This document shows, in pieces, positions 42,705 to 52,147 of a stretch of 64,000 bases of DNA (position 1 is its first letter; the number at the start of each line of letters is the position of its first letter). The stretch lies in NCBI RefSeq assembly GCF_029625295.1, contig NZ_CP121112.1, positions 2,666,001 through 2,730,000 on the forward strand, in the 5' to 3' direction. The position numbers and the translations under genes were made by a program. Below the pieces are notes generated by a model. The model saw only the letters and a list, made by a program, of their open reading frames with translations, was not told the origin of the DNA and ran no database searches. The stretch is from Flavobacterium gyeonganense (GTDB taxonomy: Bacteria > Bacteroidota > Bacteroidia > Flavobacteriales > Flavobacteriaceae).

Positions 42705-45029
42705 TTATAAACTTACAGGATATTCGATTGCAGCTCTCATTTCCTGAGCGGCTGTAACCATTGCAATTAAAGCTTTTTTTGTTTCATCCCAATGGCGTGT
42801 TTTAAGACCGCAATCCGGATTAACCCATAACTGATCTACGGGAATTACCGCTGAAGCTTTCTCTAGCAATTTCACCATTTCTTCGCTTGAAGGAACACGC
42901 GGCGAGTGAATATCGTAAACTCCCGGTCCAATTTCGTTTGGATAGTTAAAATCTGCAAAAGCATCTAATAGTTCCATTTGAGAGCGGGAACATTCAATAG
43001 TGATAACGTCAGCGTCCATATCAGCAATGTTTTGAATGATATCATTGAACTCGCTGTAACACATGTGTGTGTGAATTTGCGTATCATCATTTACACCGGA
43101 AGCAGAAATTCTAAATGCTTTTACAGCCCAGTCTAAATAGGTTGCCCATTCTTCTTTTCGCAATGGCAAACCTTCACGAATGGCAGGCTCATCAATTTGA
43201 ATAATTTTGATTCCGGCTTTTTCCAAATCCACAACTTCATCACGAATTGCCAAAGCAATCTGGGTACAGGTTTCAGAACGTGGCTGATCGTTGCGAACGA
43301 ATGACCATTGCATGATGGTTACAGGTCCTGTCAACATTCCTTTTACCCATTTTGGAGTCAAAGATTGTGCATATTTCGACCATTTTACTGTCATTGGGTT
43401 TGGTCTTGAAACGTCTCCGTAAATAACAGGAGGTTTTACACAGCGGCTTCCGTAACTTTGTACCCAGCCGTTTTTGGTAAACGTAAATCCGGCTAATTGT
43501 TCGCCAAAATATTCCACCATATCGTTGCGCTCAAATTCGCCGTGAACTAAAACGTCGATTCCGGTTTCTTCCTGAAAACGAATGGTAGCTTCCGTTTCTT
43601 TTTCGATTAAATCATTGTATTGTTCGGCGGTCAATTCTCCTTTTTTGAATTTGGCTCTCCAGCTTCTCACTTCAGTTGTCTGAGGAAAAGATCCAATGGT
43701 GGTGGTTGGGAATAAAGGCAGTTTTAAAGCTTCAATCTGGCTTTTTCTGCGGACAGCAAAATTATTTTTGCGTTTATCATCAGAAGCCGTAATGTTGGCA
43801 ACACGCTTTTTTACTTCGTCATTATGAATTAATTTTGAGGTTTTGCGGTTTTCGTTTGCCACTATATTTCTTTCATAATCAGCTGATAATTTAACGTCAA
43901 CTTCTTTTGAAGCAAATTGTTTCAACAATACAATTTCGTTGATTTTTTGTTTTGCGAAAGCCAGCCATTGTTTGATTTCCGGCGTTAATGTCTGATTGTT
44001 TGTTTCTAAATCCAAATCGCAAGGACTGTGAATTAAGGAGCAGGACGGAGCAACTAAAATCCTGTTTTCTCCCAATACAGCCGTTGCTTTTTGGATTAAT
44101 TCTAACGATTTTACAAAATCATTTTTCCAGATATTTCTTCCATCTACAACTCCTAAAGAAAGATTTACGTTTGAAGCTAATTTTCCGGATTCTAAAATAT
44201 CATCTAATTGTAAAGGGCAACGAACTAAATCTAAATGGAGAGTATCAACCGGAAGAGCCAAAGCGGTTTCTATATTTTCTCCAAAACAGTCAAAGTAATT
44301 CGCTAAAACAACTTTAAGTTTTGGAAACCGATTATTGATTTCGTTGTACACTTTTGTGAAAGCGCTTCTCTCTTTATCAGTTAAATTTAAAGCTAAGAAG
44401 GGCTCGTCAAATTGAATATATTCAGCATTTTCTGCTTGTAATCTCTCCAGGATTTCAAAATAAACCGGAAGCAGTTTATCCAGAAGATCAATTCGGTGAA
44501 AACCTTCTTCTTTCTCTTTTCCTAATAATAAATAAGAAACAGGCCCGATTAAAACAGGTTTTGTTTTCACGCCTATATCTTTCGCTTCTTTAAATTCATG
44601 GACTATTTTTTCTGAAAACAATTCGAATTTTTGGTTTTTTGTGAATTCAGGAACGATGTAATGGTAGTTGGTGTCAAACCATTTGGTCATTTCCATCGCA
44701 ACAACATCCTGGCCGTTTTTTTGTGCTCCTCTTGCCATAACAAAATACAAGTCAAGCGATGAATTTGATTTAGCGAATTCATAGTAACGTTCCGGAATGG
44801 CCCCAACTGTCAAAGTTAAATCCAAGACCTGATCGTAAAACGAAAAATCATTTGACGGAATCAGATCAACTCCTGTATCCGATTGTAATTTCCAGTTTTT
44901 AAGACGGATTTCTTTTCCGGTGTCAATCAGTTCATCAGCTGAAATTTTTCCCGCCCAGTACAATTCAGAGGCTTTTTTTAGTTCTCTGTTGCTGCCAATT
45001 CTTGGGTAACCTAAATTATTTGTCTTCAT
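42705..45029 (-). CDS. metE: cobalamin-independent methionine synthase
   Basis: 774 residues. Two-barrel MetE. Zinc ligands His655 and Cys657 (THMCYSEFND) and Cys740 (NPDCGLKTRHW) align with the known E. coli ligands with a constant offset. The N-terminal NLGYPRIGSNRELKKA and the catalytic half starting FPTTTIGSFPQT are intact. It methylates homocysteine from methyl-THF-triglutamate without B12, duplicating MetH/MetF function. No B12 or SAM riboswitch is visible upstream. A -7 box lies at 45054-45061, and a divergent Lrp-type gene 156 nt away is a candidate regulator. Confidence 0.96.
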   Translation of the reverse strand: MKTNNLGYPRIGSNRELKKASELYWAGKISADELIDTGKEIRLKNWKLQSDTGVDLIPSNDFSFYDQVLDLTLTVGAIPERYYEFAKSNSSLDLYFVMARGAQKNGQDVVAMEMTKWFDTNYHYIVPEFTKNQKFELFSEKIVHEFKEAKDIGVKTKPVLIGPVSYLLLGKEKEEGFHRIDLLDKLLPVYFEILERLQAENAEYIQFDEPFLALNLTDKERSAFTKVYNEINNRFPKLKVVLANYFDCFGENIETALALPVDTLHLDLVRCPLQLDDILESGKLASNVNLSLGVVDGRNIWKNDFVKSLELIQKATAVLGENRILVAPSCSLIHSPCDLDLETNNQTLTPEIKQWLAFAKQKINEIVLLKQFASKEVDVKLSADYERNIVANENRKTSKLIHNDEVKKRVANITASDDKRKNNFAVRRKSQIEALKLPLFPTTTIGSFPQTTEVRSWRAKFKKGELTAEQYNDLIEKETEATIRFQEETGIDVLVHGEFERNDMVEYFGEQLAGFTFTKNGWVQSYGSRCVKPPVIYGDVSRPNPMTVKWSKYAQSLTPKWVKGMLTGPVTIMQWSFVRNDQPRSETCTQIALAIRDEVVDLEKAGIKIIQIDEPAIREGLPLRKEEWATYLDWAVKAFRISASGVNDDTQIHTHMCYSEFNDIIQNIADMDADVITIECSRSQMELLDAFADFNYPNEIGPGVYDIHSPRVPSSEEMVKLLEKASAVIPVDQLWVNPDCGLKTRHWDETKKALIAMVTAAQEMRAAIEYPVSL

Positions 45030-45053
45030 TGTGCTTCAGTATTTTTTACTAAA

Positions 45054-45061
45054 CAAATATA
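45054..45061 (-). promoter_or_regulatory. metE promoter -7 box
   Basis: TATATTTG on the minus strand, start expected near 45047, about 18 nt before metE. No clear -33 TTG, which suggests activator dependence. Confidence 0.45.
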
Positions 45062-45185
45062 CATTTATGGTTTTTAAAACTTATATTTGAGTATTATTTA
45101 AGTAAATTGATTTTTAAAAATGCCTTTTTAAAGATTATATTACTGATGAATTATTGAAAAACGATTTCTAACCGTAAAAATTACT

Positions 45186-45646
45186 ATGGAAAATTTAGAT
45201 AAAACCGATTTGTTGATCCTAAAACACTTACAGGAAAACTCAAATATCAACACAAAAGATCTCGCCAGTAAATTATTTCTGACAGTGACACCAGTTTATG
45301 AACGTATAAAAAGGTTAGAACGTGATGGTTACATTACAAAATATGTTGCGCTTCTGGACAGAAAAAAATGAATCGGGGGATGATTGTTTTTTGCAATGTG
45401 CGGTTAAAAGAACACGCAAAAAATGTGGGAAGTAATTTTGTAAAAGATATTGTAGCACTTCCTGAAATTATAGAATGTTATAATATTGCCGGTGATTATG
45501 ATTTTATGCTAAAGATTCTGGTACAGGATATGGCTAGTTATCAGGATTTTGTAATGAATAAATTGTCAACGATAGAAAATATCGGAAATACGAATAGTAT
45601 TTTTGTAATGGGCGAAATCAAACATAGCACGGCACTGGAGTTTTAA
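45186..45646 (+). pseudogene. Lrp/AsnC family regulator split at an A7 run
   Basis: The N-terminal helix-turn-helix (residues 1-61, TDLLILKHLQENSNINTKDL, KLFLTVTPVYERIKRLERDG) ends at TGA 45369-45371. The C-terminal RAM ligand domain (IAGDYDFMLKILVQDM) is in the next frame, with its ATG at 45368. The break is in seven A (45362-45368); eight would give one continuous 153-residue Lrp protein through LDRKKMNRGMIVF. The ATGA overlap could allow reinitiation, producing the two domains separately. Divergent from metE, so metE control by amino acids is likely. A miscalled homopolymer is equally likely. Confidence 0.85.
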
Positions 45647-45728
45647 TCATTATAAAATCGTAAAATAAAATGTATTTTTGAAGTTTAGATCAGTAATCTA
45701 AATCATAAATCCACAATCTGAAATCATA

Positions 45729-47084
45729 ATGAACTGGGAACAACTTTTATCTCTTAAAAAACAAGGTGACACAAGCAAAAGATTACGTATAGAACAAGAT
45801 GATACGCGTTTAGGTTTTGAGGTCGATTATGACCGAATCATCTTTTCGTCTGCATTTCGGTCTCTGCAGGATAAAACACAGGTGATTCCGCTTTCTAAAA
45901 CAGATTTTGTGCATACCAGATTGACGCATAGTTTAGAAGTTTCAGTTGTAGGACGTTCCTTAGGACGCCTGGTTGGGAAAAAAATTATAGAGAAGTACCC
46001 TTATTTAAAAGAAGTTCACGGTTATCATATGAATGATTTCGGAGCCATTGTGGCTGCGGCTTCGTTGGCCCATGATATCGGGAATCCGCCATTTGGACAT
46101 TCTGGTGAAAAAGCTATTGGAGAATATTTCTCAAGTGGAAAAGGATTAAGATACAAAGATAAACTTACTGCAAAACAGTGGCAGGACCTGATTGATTTTG
46201 AAGGAAATGCCAATGGATTTTCGGTCCTAACCGGAAGCCGCCCTGGAATAGAAGGCGGGCTTAGAATTTCGTATGCAACTCTTGGCGCTTTTATGAAATA
46301 TCCAAAAGAAAGCCTTCCTAAAAAACCGACTAATAATATTGCCGATAAAAAATACGGTTTCTTTCAGGCGGATAAAGTTTTCTTTCAGGAAGTTGCAGAA
46401 GATATGGGCTTGATTTCGAACAAAGAAGAGGGAGATATTGGCTTTGAAAGACATCCTCTTGCCTATCTGGTTGAAGCGGCAGACGATATCTGTTATACCA
46501 TAATTGATTTTGAAGATGGCATAAATTTAGGTTTGGTTTCTGAAGATTATGCTTTAGAATACCTCATCAAACTGGTAAAAGATAATATAGGTGTTGATAA
46601 ATACAATTTATTAGAAACCAAAGAAGACCGAATCAGTTATCTTCGTGCTTTGGCGATTGGAGCTTTGATTAATGATGCTGTAGAAGTTTTTATTGAAAAC
46701 GAAGAAGAAATCCTGGCAGGAAATTTCCCTTTTGCCTTAACAGATAAAAGCAAATATAAGGCACAGATGAATGATATTATCAAACTAAGTATCGATAAAA
46801 TCTACCAAAGCCGTGAAGTAATTGAGAAAGAAATTGTAGGCTATCAAATAATTCAGACTTTGCTGGATAAATTTATTACCGCTTTTAATAACAAATATGA
46901 AGGAACTGCTTCAAATTACGATAAATTAATCCTGAAGATGCTTCCTGAAAAACATCATTTGGAAAAAGGTAATTTATATGAGCGTCTGCTTCATATTTGT
47001 CACTACGTTTCCCTTTTAACGGATGGAAATGCGTTAGAATTATATGAAATGATTAACGGCAGAAAAAAAGTTAATCCATTTTAA
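45729..47084 (+). CDS. dgt: deoxyguanosinetriphosphate triphosphohydrolase
   Basis: 451 residues, HD-domain dNTPase that releases triphosphate from dGTP. Seen: FSSAFRSLQDKTQVIPL near the N-terminus, HTRLTHSLEVS (first metal His) and the HD motif ASLAHDIGNPPFGHSGEKAI. Downstream AADDICYTIIDFEDG supplies the second Asp set. Full length. Convergent with the next gene and overlapping its stop by 4 nt. Confidence 0.94.
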   Translation: MNWEQLLSLKKQGDTSKRLRIEQDDTRLGFEVDYDRIIFSSAFRSLQDKTQVIPLSKTDFVHTRLTHSLEVSVVGRSLGRLVGKKIIEKYPYLKEVHGYHMNDFGAIVAAASLAHDIGNPPFGHSGEKAIGEYFSSGKGLRYKDKLTAKQWQDLIDFEGNANGFSVLTGSRPGIEGGLRISYATLGAFMKYPKESLPKKPTNNIADKKYGFFQADKVFFQEVAEDMGLISNKEEGDIGFERHPLAYLVEAADDICYTIIDFEDGINLGLVSEDYALEYLIKLVKDNIGVDKYNLLETKEDRISYLRALAIGALINDAVEVFIENEEEILAGNFPFALTDKSKYKAQMNDIIKLSIDKIYQSREVIEKEIVGYQIIQTLLDKFITAFNNKYEGTASNYDKLILKMLPEKHHLEKGNLYERLLHICHYVSLLTDGNALELYEMINGRKKVNPF

Positions 47085-48079
47085 AAAGCATATACAAGGC
47101 CAACACCCAGAACTTGTCTTAATTGCATTCTTGGTCCATCATCAATTTGTGATTTTGAACCTGAGACAGGGTCAACAACATCTTTTTTAGTTTTAATATC
47201 ATCGTCATAAACGAGATGAACACCAATATTTGCTTTTACATAAGCATTAACCACAAGATCTAAACGAGTATCATAATCGATATCAACATTTCCAAAGCGG
47301 TTTAAATAATCAGTATATAAAGTCAGTCTGTTTTCGTAAAAAACATTTTTGTAAATCTCGCTTTTCATGTAGCCTGTAAATAAGATACCGAACTCAGCTT
47401 TTACTTTCTGGCCTTCTTCAATTAAAATTTGGTTATTAGGGTCAAGAGGGTCGGTAGCATAAACCGCTTTTTTAACACCAAAAGCTCCCTGATCTGCTAA
47501 ATCCTGATCTAATACTAAAGTGGTTTTTAACGTGATTGGGGAGAAATAAAAGGTTCTGTTCTTTTTCTTATCTGAATTTTCTGCTCCGGCTCCCAGAAAG
47601 ATATAAGCGGGAGCAAAAGGTTTAGAGATTGCTACATCCCTGTTTGGATATCGGTAACCGTTGGTAAACTGAGTATTGAAATTGAATTTTGCGGAATAAA
47701 ACCAATTAGAGATAGTATCTTTTCTAAAACCATAAGTGGAGTTAAACTGGATAGCATCATCCGTTTTTCTTAGTTCGGTACCATCTTGTTTATTCATTCC
47801 GTATTTTACAATAAGTTCATTAAACCATTTATGATTGTCTTTATTGTAGGTTCTGGTAAACTCGCCCTTAAAAAGTCCTGAAACAGAACTTGTTCCCCCT
47901 GCACTCCAGTTAACAAACGCAATTTCTGAAATATCAAAACCAAGTTTGTTTTTTTTAGTCCAGTTAGAAGGAGGTGGGGCTATTTGCCCAGGATCTAATG
48001 TCGTTCTGATAATTTGAGAAAAACTGTTAGCTGTAAATAAAATAATGAATAAAAAAAGGGTAGAGCGGAGTAATTTCAT
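47081..48079 (-). CDS. outer membrane beta-barrel protein (DUF3078-like)
   Basis: 332 residues. Signal peptide LFLFIILFTANSFSQ. The rest alternates in short amphipathic strands (WSAGGTSSVSGLFKGEF, WFYSAKFNFNTQF, LDLVVNAYVKANIGVHLVYD), typical of an outer-membrane barrel. It ends with an aromatic residue (GVGLVYAF). Resembles the Bacteroidota DUF3078 family; function unknown. Downstream of dxs in the same direction, 45 nt apart. Confidence 0.8.
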   Translation of the reverse strand: MKLLRSTLFLFIILFTANSFSQIIRTTLDPGQIAPPPSNWTKKNKLGFDISEIAFVNWSAGGTSSVSGLFKGEFTRTYNKDNHKWFNELIVKYGMNKQDGTELRKTDDAIQFNSTYGFRKDTISNWFYSAKFNFNTQFTNGYRYPNRDVAISKPFAPAYIFLGAGAENSDKKKNRTFYFSPITLKTTLVLDQDLADQGAFGVKKAVYATDPLDPNNQILIEEGQKVKAEFGILFTGYMKSEIYKNVFYENRLTLYTDYLNRFGNVDIDYDTRLDLVVNAYVKANIGVHLVYDDDIKTKKDVVDPVSGSKSQIDDGPRMQLRQVLGVGLVYAF

Positions 48080-48124
48080 TATGTTTAACTTTTAATTTCT
48101 TTTCGGCCGTGCAAAATACTTATT

Positions 48125-49906
48125 TTATAATTTTTTAAAAAGATTTACAAGACTTTTAACGTCAATTTTGCAAAAATGTTGTTGCTCAATTACTGTGCCA
48201 TGTTCGATGAAAATGTCCGGAATACCCAAAATTTCTATTTTCTTCACAAAATTATTTGCTGTTGCATATTCTAAAACCGCACTTCCCAAACCACCAATTT
48301 TTGTGCCGTCCTCAATAGTAATGATATTATCAAAAGAAGCTAATATTTTGTCTAACAAATCATTGTCTAAAGGTTTTATAAAAGGAAAATCGTAATGGGC
48401 AATTGTTTGAGGATTTTCTAATTCTTTTAAGGCAGCAATTACATTATTTCCAATCGCACCGGTAGATAAAACAGCTGTTTTTGTTCCGTCTTTTAAACAA
48501 TTTGCTTTTCCAATCGGGACAGTATTGTAATGTCCGAAATTTTCTTTTCCCCAGTTTGGCAAAACACCACGACCACGCGGATATCGAATTGCTATTGGAT
48601 GATCTAATCCCAACTGGACAGTATACAAAATATTTTGAAGGGCAATTTCATTAATTGGCGCATAAATAATCATATTAGGGATCGCTCTTAAATAAGCAAT
48701 ATCATAAGCACCATGATGAGTTGCTCCGTCTTCGCCAACCAGACCGGCTCTGTCTAAACAAAAAATAACCGGTAAATTTTGTAAAGCAACGTCATGAATT
48801 ACCTGATCATAAGCACGTTGTAAAAAAGTAGAATAGATATTGCAATATACAATCATGCCTTGTGTTGCCATTCCGGCAGCAAGTGTCACAGCATGCTGTT
48901 CGGCAATTCCAACGTCAAAAGCACGTTCAGGAATTTCATCCATCATGAATTTTAAAGAACTTCCTGATGGCATCGCAGGGGTTATTCCAATGATTTTTTC
49001 GTTTTTTTTGGCTAAATCTAAAATAGTCAATCCAAAAACATCCTGATATTTTGGAGGCAGATTCTCTTCAGATTTTAAATGAATTTCTCCAGTTAATGCA
49101 TCAAATTTTCCCGGCGCATGATATTTCACCTGATTCTCTTCAGCCTGCTGCAGACCTTTTCCTTTTGTGGTAACAATATGAAGGAACTTTGGCCCTTTTG
49201 TCTTTTTTAAACGATTTAATTCTTTTATTAATAACGGAAGATCATGCCCGTCTATTGGACCTGAATAATCAAAATTTAAAGATTTGATGATGTTATTTTG
49301 TTTCGGATTTTTTCCGTTTTTAACCGCTGTCAGATATTTTTTTAAAGCTCCGACACTGGGATCGATTCCGATTGCATTATCGTTTAATATGACCAGAATA
49401 TTAGCATCTGTAACTCCGGCATGGTTTAAACCTTCAAATGCCATTCCGCTTGCGATTGAAGCATCGCCAATTACTGCAATGTGTTCTTTGTCAAAATCGC
49501 CTTTTAATTTAGAAGCAATCGCCATTCCGAGTGCCGCAGAAATTGATGTTGAAGAGTGCCCAACGCCAAAAGGATCATAAATACTTTCGTCTCTTTTTGG
49601 AAATCCCGAAACGCCGCCAAGCTGTCTGTTGGTGTGAAAATTTTCTCTTCTTTTGGTCAAAATTTTATGCCCGTAAGCCTGATGTCCAACATCCCAAACT
49701 AATAAATCATCAGGAGTGTTAAAGACGTAATGCAATGCAATTGTAAGTTCTACCACGCCTAAACTGGCGCCCAAATGTCCTTCTTTTACCGAAACCACCT
49801 CAATAATAAATTGACGTAATTCCTGAGCAACTTGTACAAGCTGCTCTTCTTTTAAGAGGCGTAAATCGGCGGGATTGTAGATACCTGAAAGTAAATTGCT
49901 TTTCAT
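48125..49906 (-). CDS. dxs: 1-deoxy-D-xylulose-5-phosphate synthase
   Basis: 593 residues. Thiamine-diphosphate enzyme that makes DXP from pyruvate and glyceraldehyde-3-phosphate for isoprenoids. Seen: SLGVVELTIALHYVF, thiamine site VIGDASIASGMAFEGLNHAG with NDNAIGI, and transketolase Pyr domain LDRAGLVGEDGATHHGAYD. I start at ATG 49906 (MKSNLLSGIYN): a TTG at 49924 lies before the predicted transcription start set by the TAAATTTG box at 49922-49929. Confidence 0.95.
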   Translation of the reverse strand: MKSNLLSGIYNPADLRLLKEEQLVQVAQELRQFIIEVVSVKEGHLGASLGVVELTIALHYVFNTPDDLLVWDVGHQAYGHKILTKRRENFHTNRQLGGVSGFPKRDESIYDPFGVGHSSTSISAALGMAIASKLKGDFDKEHIAVIGDASIASGMAFEGLNHAGVTDANILVILNDNAIGIDPSVGALKKYLTAVKNGKNPKQNNIIKSLNFDYSGPIDGHDLPLLIKELNRLKKTKGPKFLHIVTTKGKGLQQAEENQVKYHAPGKFDALTGEIHLKSEENLPPKYQDVFGLTILDLAKKNEKIIGITPAMPSGSSLKFMMDEIPERAFDVGIAEQHAVTLAAGMATQGMIVYCNIYSTFLQRAYDQVIHDVALQNLPVIFCLDRAGLVGEDGATHHGAYDIAYLRAIPNMIIYAPINEIALQNILYTVQLGLDHPIAIRYPRGRGVLPNWGKENFGHYNTVPIGKANCLKDGTKTAVLSTGAIGNNVIAALKELENPQTIAHYDFPFIKPLDNDLLDKILASFDNIITIEDGTKIGGLGSAVLEYATANNFVKKIEILGIPDIFIEHGTVIEQQHFCKIDVKSLVNLFKKL

Positions 49907-49921
49907 TGTAAGGATAAAAAG

Positions 49922-49929
49922 CAAATTTA
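49922..49929 (-). promoter_or_regulatory. dxs promoter -7 box
   Basis: TAAATTTG on the minus strand; transcription would start near 49915, giving a very short leader to ATG 49906. This decides the start codon. Confidence 0.6.
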
Positions 49930-49960
49930 CGGTTTTAAATTTAATTTTTTTGGATGAGTC

Positions 49961-50758
49961 TTATTTCAAAAAAAGAGGAACAGAATATTGCATTTTGATT
50001 TTTTTTCCGTTGAATTCTCCTGGTTTCCATTTAGGGCATAAGCTGAGAACTCTGATTATTTCTTTCTCCACAGAATCTTCAACTGCCGGCGAACATTCAA
50101 GAAGTGAAACTGTACCATTTTTTTCTACTGCAAATGCGAGATTAAGATTAATTTTCCAATAACTTGCACCCTCCGGTTTTTTATATTCTTTCATGAAAAA
50201 ATTGTGAAACTGTTCGATTCCACCGGGGAATTCTGCATTGATCTGAGATGGAATTTCTCCAGTAGGGGTAGCTTTAATCATGGTTTTTGCAGAGCTGTTT
50301 TTCTCATTCTTCGTTTTCTCAGACTGCAGGGTTTTATTTTCTTTAGATGTTACAGATTTTACAAGATTTTCCCTTGCTGGTGATGAAAGGGAATGATTAG
50401 GGGTGTTTTTGAGAGAAGTTGTTTTAGATGGAATAACTTCTTCTTTATTAATTTCAATATTTTTTTCAGGAAGTTCCAAGTCATCTTTTTTTGATAGCTG
50501 AGAGGAGTGAGGAATCGGTTTGGATTTGTTGATATTATGCGTTTCTGTATCAACGACTTCAATTTCGTTATTTTGTTTTTTGTTGTTTTTATCGGTACAG
50601 CCACACAAAGGTTTGCTAATGAAAAGAATAAAAAATATAAAAAATATTTTATAATAGTATGTCTGTATGTATAAAATGAGATTTGGATTTTGGACTGTCA
50701 TCTTATTTCGGTTTTCATTAAAGGATTTTGGGATTGTTATTTTACAATTACTTTTCAT
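49961..50758 (-). CDS. TonB-like energy transducer, short paralog
   Basis: 265 residues. One membrane segment near 32-50 (IFFIFFILFISKPLCGC), a Lys/Ser/Asn-rich periplasmic linker, and a C-terminal TonB-like domain (AEFPGGIEQFHNFFMKEY ... CPKWKPGEFNGKKIKMQYSV). Compared with the upstream paralog it keeps the first residues (CKITIPKSFNENRNKMT) but lacks about 55 residues holding the Cys motifs. Its ATG overlaps the restored stop of the upstream gene as TAATG. Possibly the product of tandem duplication and internal deletion. Confidence 0.8.
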   Translation of the reverse strand: MKSNCKITIPKSFNENRNKMTVQNPNLILYIQTYYYKIFFIFFILFISKPLCGCTDKNNKKQNNEIEVVDTETHNINKSKPIPHSSQLSKKDDLELPEKNIEINKEEVIPSKTTSLKNTPNHSLSSPARENLVKSVTSKENKTLQSEKTKNEKNSSAKTMIKATPTGEIPSQINAEFPGGIEQFHNFFMKEYKKPEGASYWKINLNLAFAVEKNGTVSLLECSPAVEDSVEKEIIRVLSLCPKWKPGEFNGKKIKMQYSVPLFLK

Positions 50759-50779
50759 TATTGAAATGATATTGGTAAA

Positions 50780-51631
50780 CTATATTTGGTTCGTGTTTTT
50801 TTTACCATTTTGTTCTCCCGATTGCCATTTGGGATACAATTTTAAAACATGTGTTATTTCTGCTTCTATTTTTGGTTCTGCCTTTTTTGGGAATTCAAAT
50901 GATGACAGGGAACCATCCTTTTCTATTATAAACGAAACTATAATTCTGGACTTTGGACTTTCGATTTCTTCAGGAAGTTTAAGTTCGTTTACTAAAAACT
51001 GATAAAAATTATTAATCCCACCAGGATAATATGGAGTTGTTTCAATTGCAGCTCCTGTGATATAAATATCTGCTTCTACAATAGAATCTTGCAAAATTGT
51101 TTTTGATGAAGATTTGTTGTCGTTACCATATGTTGTTTCTCCACAATCTGTAGGTGTTGGTTTTACAAATTTGACACGAGTGTTTTTTTGTGAAACTGAG
51201 ACTTCAATGGATTCGCTATTTTCTGATGGTATTTTTTCGCTGTTGTTTTGTTGTGATTTGTTATCCTCAACAACTTCAATCTTATCAATTTTCTTTTTGT
51301 TTCCATCTTTATCGGCACAGCTAAACAAGCTTGTTCCCATCACAATAAACAATGCCAGTAAAAATATTTTATGATAATGCGTTTGAGAATATAAAATGCG
51401 ATCCGGAATTTGAATAGTAATAGAATCTAATTGTGATTTTTTAAATCTGCCGCAAATACTTGCATTTTGATTTTGAATAAAGAAACGCTGAATTTCATTC
51501 GGAAGCATGGCAGTAAAATCAACCACCGTTTTAGAACAGTTCATACAGAAACGGCCATTATCCTTTGGCGTCATCTTGTCCCAGTTTTCCTGGCAAGGTT
51601 CCGATATGGTGATTTTGTAATTTCTTTCCAT
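50780..51631 (-). CDS. TonB-like energy transducer with N-terminal Cys domain, 3' frameshift
   Basis: 284 residues from ATG 51631 (MERNYKITI); an upstream ATG at 51709 adds residues from the tadA promoter side and is unlikely. Residues 1-75 form a small cysteine domain found before TonB-like proteins in Bacteroidota (CQENWDKMTPKDNGRFCMNC). A membrane segment follows (IFLLALFIVMGTSLFSC), then a linker and TonB-like domain. The frame breaks in eight T (50796-50803). With seven, it would continue TRTKYSLPISFQ to a stop at 50758 and overlap the next ATG, matching the paralog's ending. The C-terminal strand is lost as written. Confidence 0.8.
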   Translation of the reverse strand: MERNYKITISEPCQENWDKMTPKDNGRFCMNCSKTVVDFTAMLPNEIQRFFIQNQNASICGRFKKSQLDSITIQIPDRILYSQTHYHKIFLLALFIVMGTSLFSCADKDGNKKKIDKIEVVEDNKSQQNNSEKIPSENSESIEVSVSQKNTRVKFVKPTPTDCGETTYGNDNKSSSKTILQDSIVEADIYITGAAIETTPYYPGGINNFYQFLVNELKLPEEIESPKSRIIVSFIIEKDGSLSSFEFPKKAEPKIEAEITHVLKLYPKWQSGEQNGKKNTNQI

Positions 51632-51692
51632 GCTTGAATTTGAGGATTTAAAAGTAATAAAAATAAAGTGGAAAAGTCCTATTTTTGCAGTT

Positions 51693-52136
51693 ATGATAAA
51701 TCCTTTCACCGACGAATATTTTATGAAAAAAGCTTTGCAAGAAGCTGAAATGGCTTTTAATAAAGGCGAGATTCCTGTTGGAGCTGTGATTGTTGTGGCT
51801 GATAAAGTGATTGCAAGCAGTCATAATTTAACGGAATTGTTAAACGATGTTACAGCACATGCCGAAATGCAGTCGATAACCGCAGCAGCAAATTTTCTGG
51901 GAGGGAAATATTTAAAGGATTGCACGCTGTATGTTACTCTGGAACCTTGTCAGATGTGTACCGGTGCGTTGTACTGGAGCCAGATTTCAAAAATTGTTTT
52001 TGGAGCCAGAGATGAACAGAGAGGTTTTATGGCTATGGGAACAAAACTGCATCCCAAAACTACTGTTGTTTCTGGTATAATGGCTAATGAAGCAGCTGAT
52101 TTAATGAAGCGTTTTTTTATCGAAAGACGAAAATAA
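51693..52136 (+). CDS. tadA: tRNA adenosine(34) deaminase
   Basis: 147 residues. Cytidine-deaminase fold with zinc/catalytic motif TAHAEMQSI (HAE) and the PCxxC of LEPCQMCTGALYWSQ. Converts A34 to inosine in tRNA-Arg. I use ATG 51693 (MINPFTDEYFMKKAL), the usual flavobacterial start. The earlier frame opening at 51630 lies upstream of the TATTTTTG box (51680-51687), so the mRNA would start at or next to this ATG, nearly leaderless. Divergent from the TonB-like genes. Confidence 0.94.
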   Translation: MINPFTDEYFMKKALQEAEMAFNKGEIPVGAVIVVADKVIASSHNLTELLNDVTAHAEMQSITAAANFLGGKYLKDCTLYVTLEPCQMCTGALYWSQISKIVFGARDEQRGFMAMGTKLHPKTTVVSGIMANEAADLMKRFFIERRK

Positions 52137-52147
52137 TTCTAAAGAGC

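Noticed and set aside
42563..42757. 64-residue open frame next to metE
   Set aside because: It covers the dispersed AGCCCCGAT repeat and runs antisense into the metE 3' end.
49907..49924. TTG start for dxs
   Set aside because: It lies upstream of the predicted transcription start; ATG 49906 matches the usual N-terminus.
51630..51692. Extended N-terminus for tadA
   Set aside because: The extra 21 codons precede the -7 box at 51680-51687 and overlap the start of the divergent gene.
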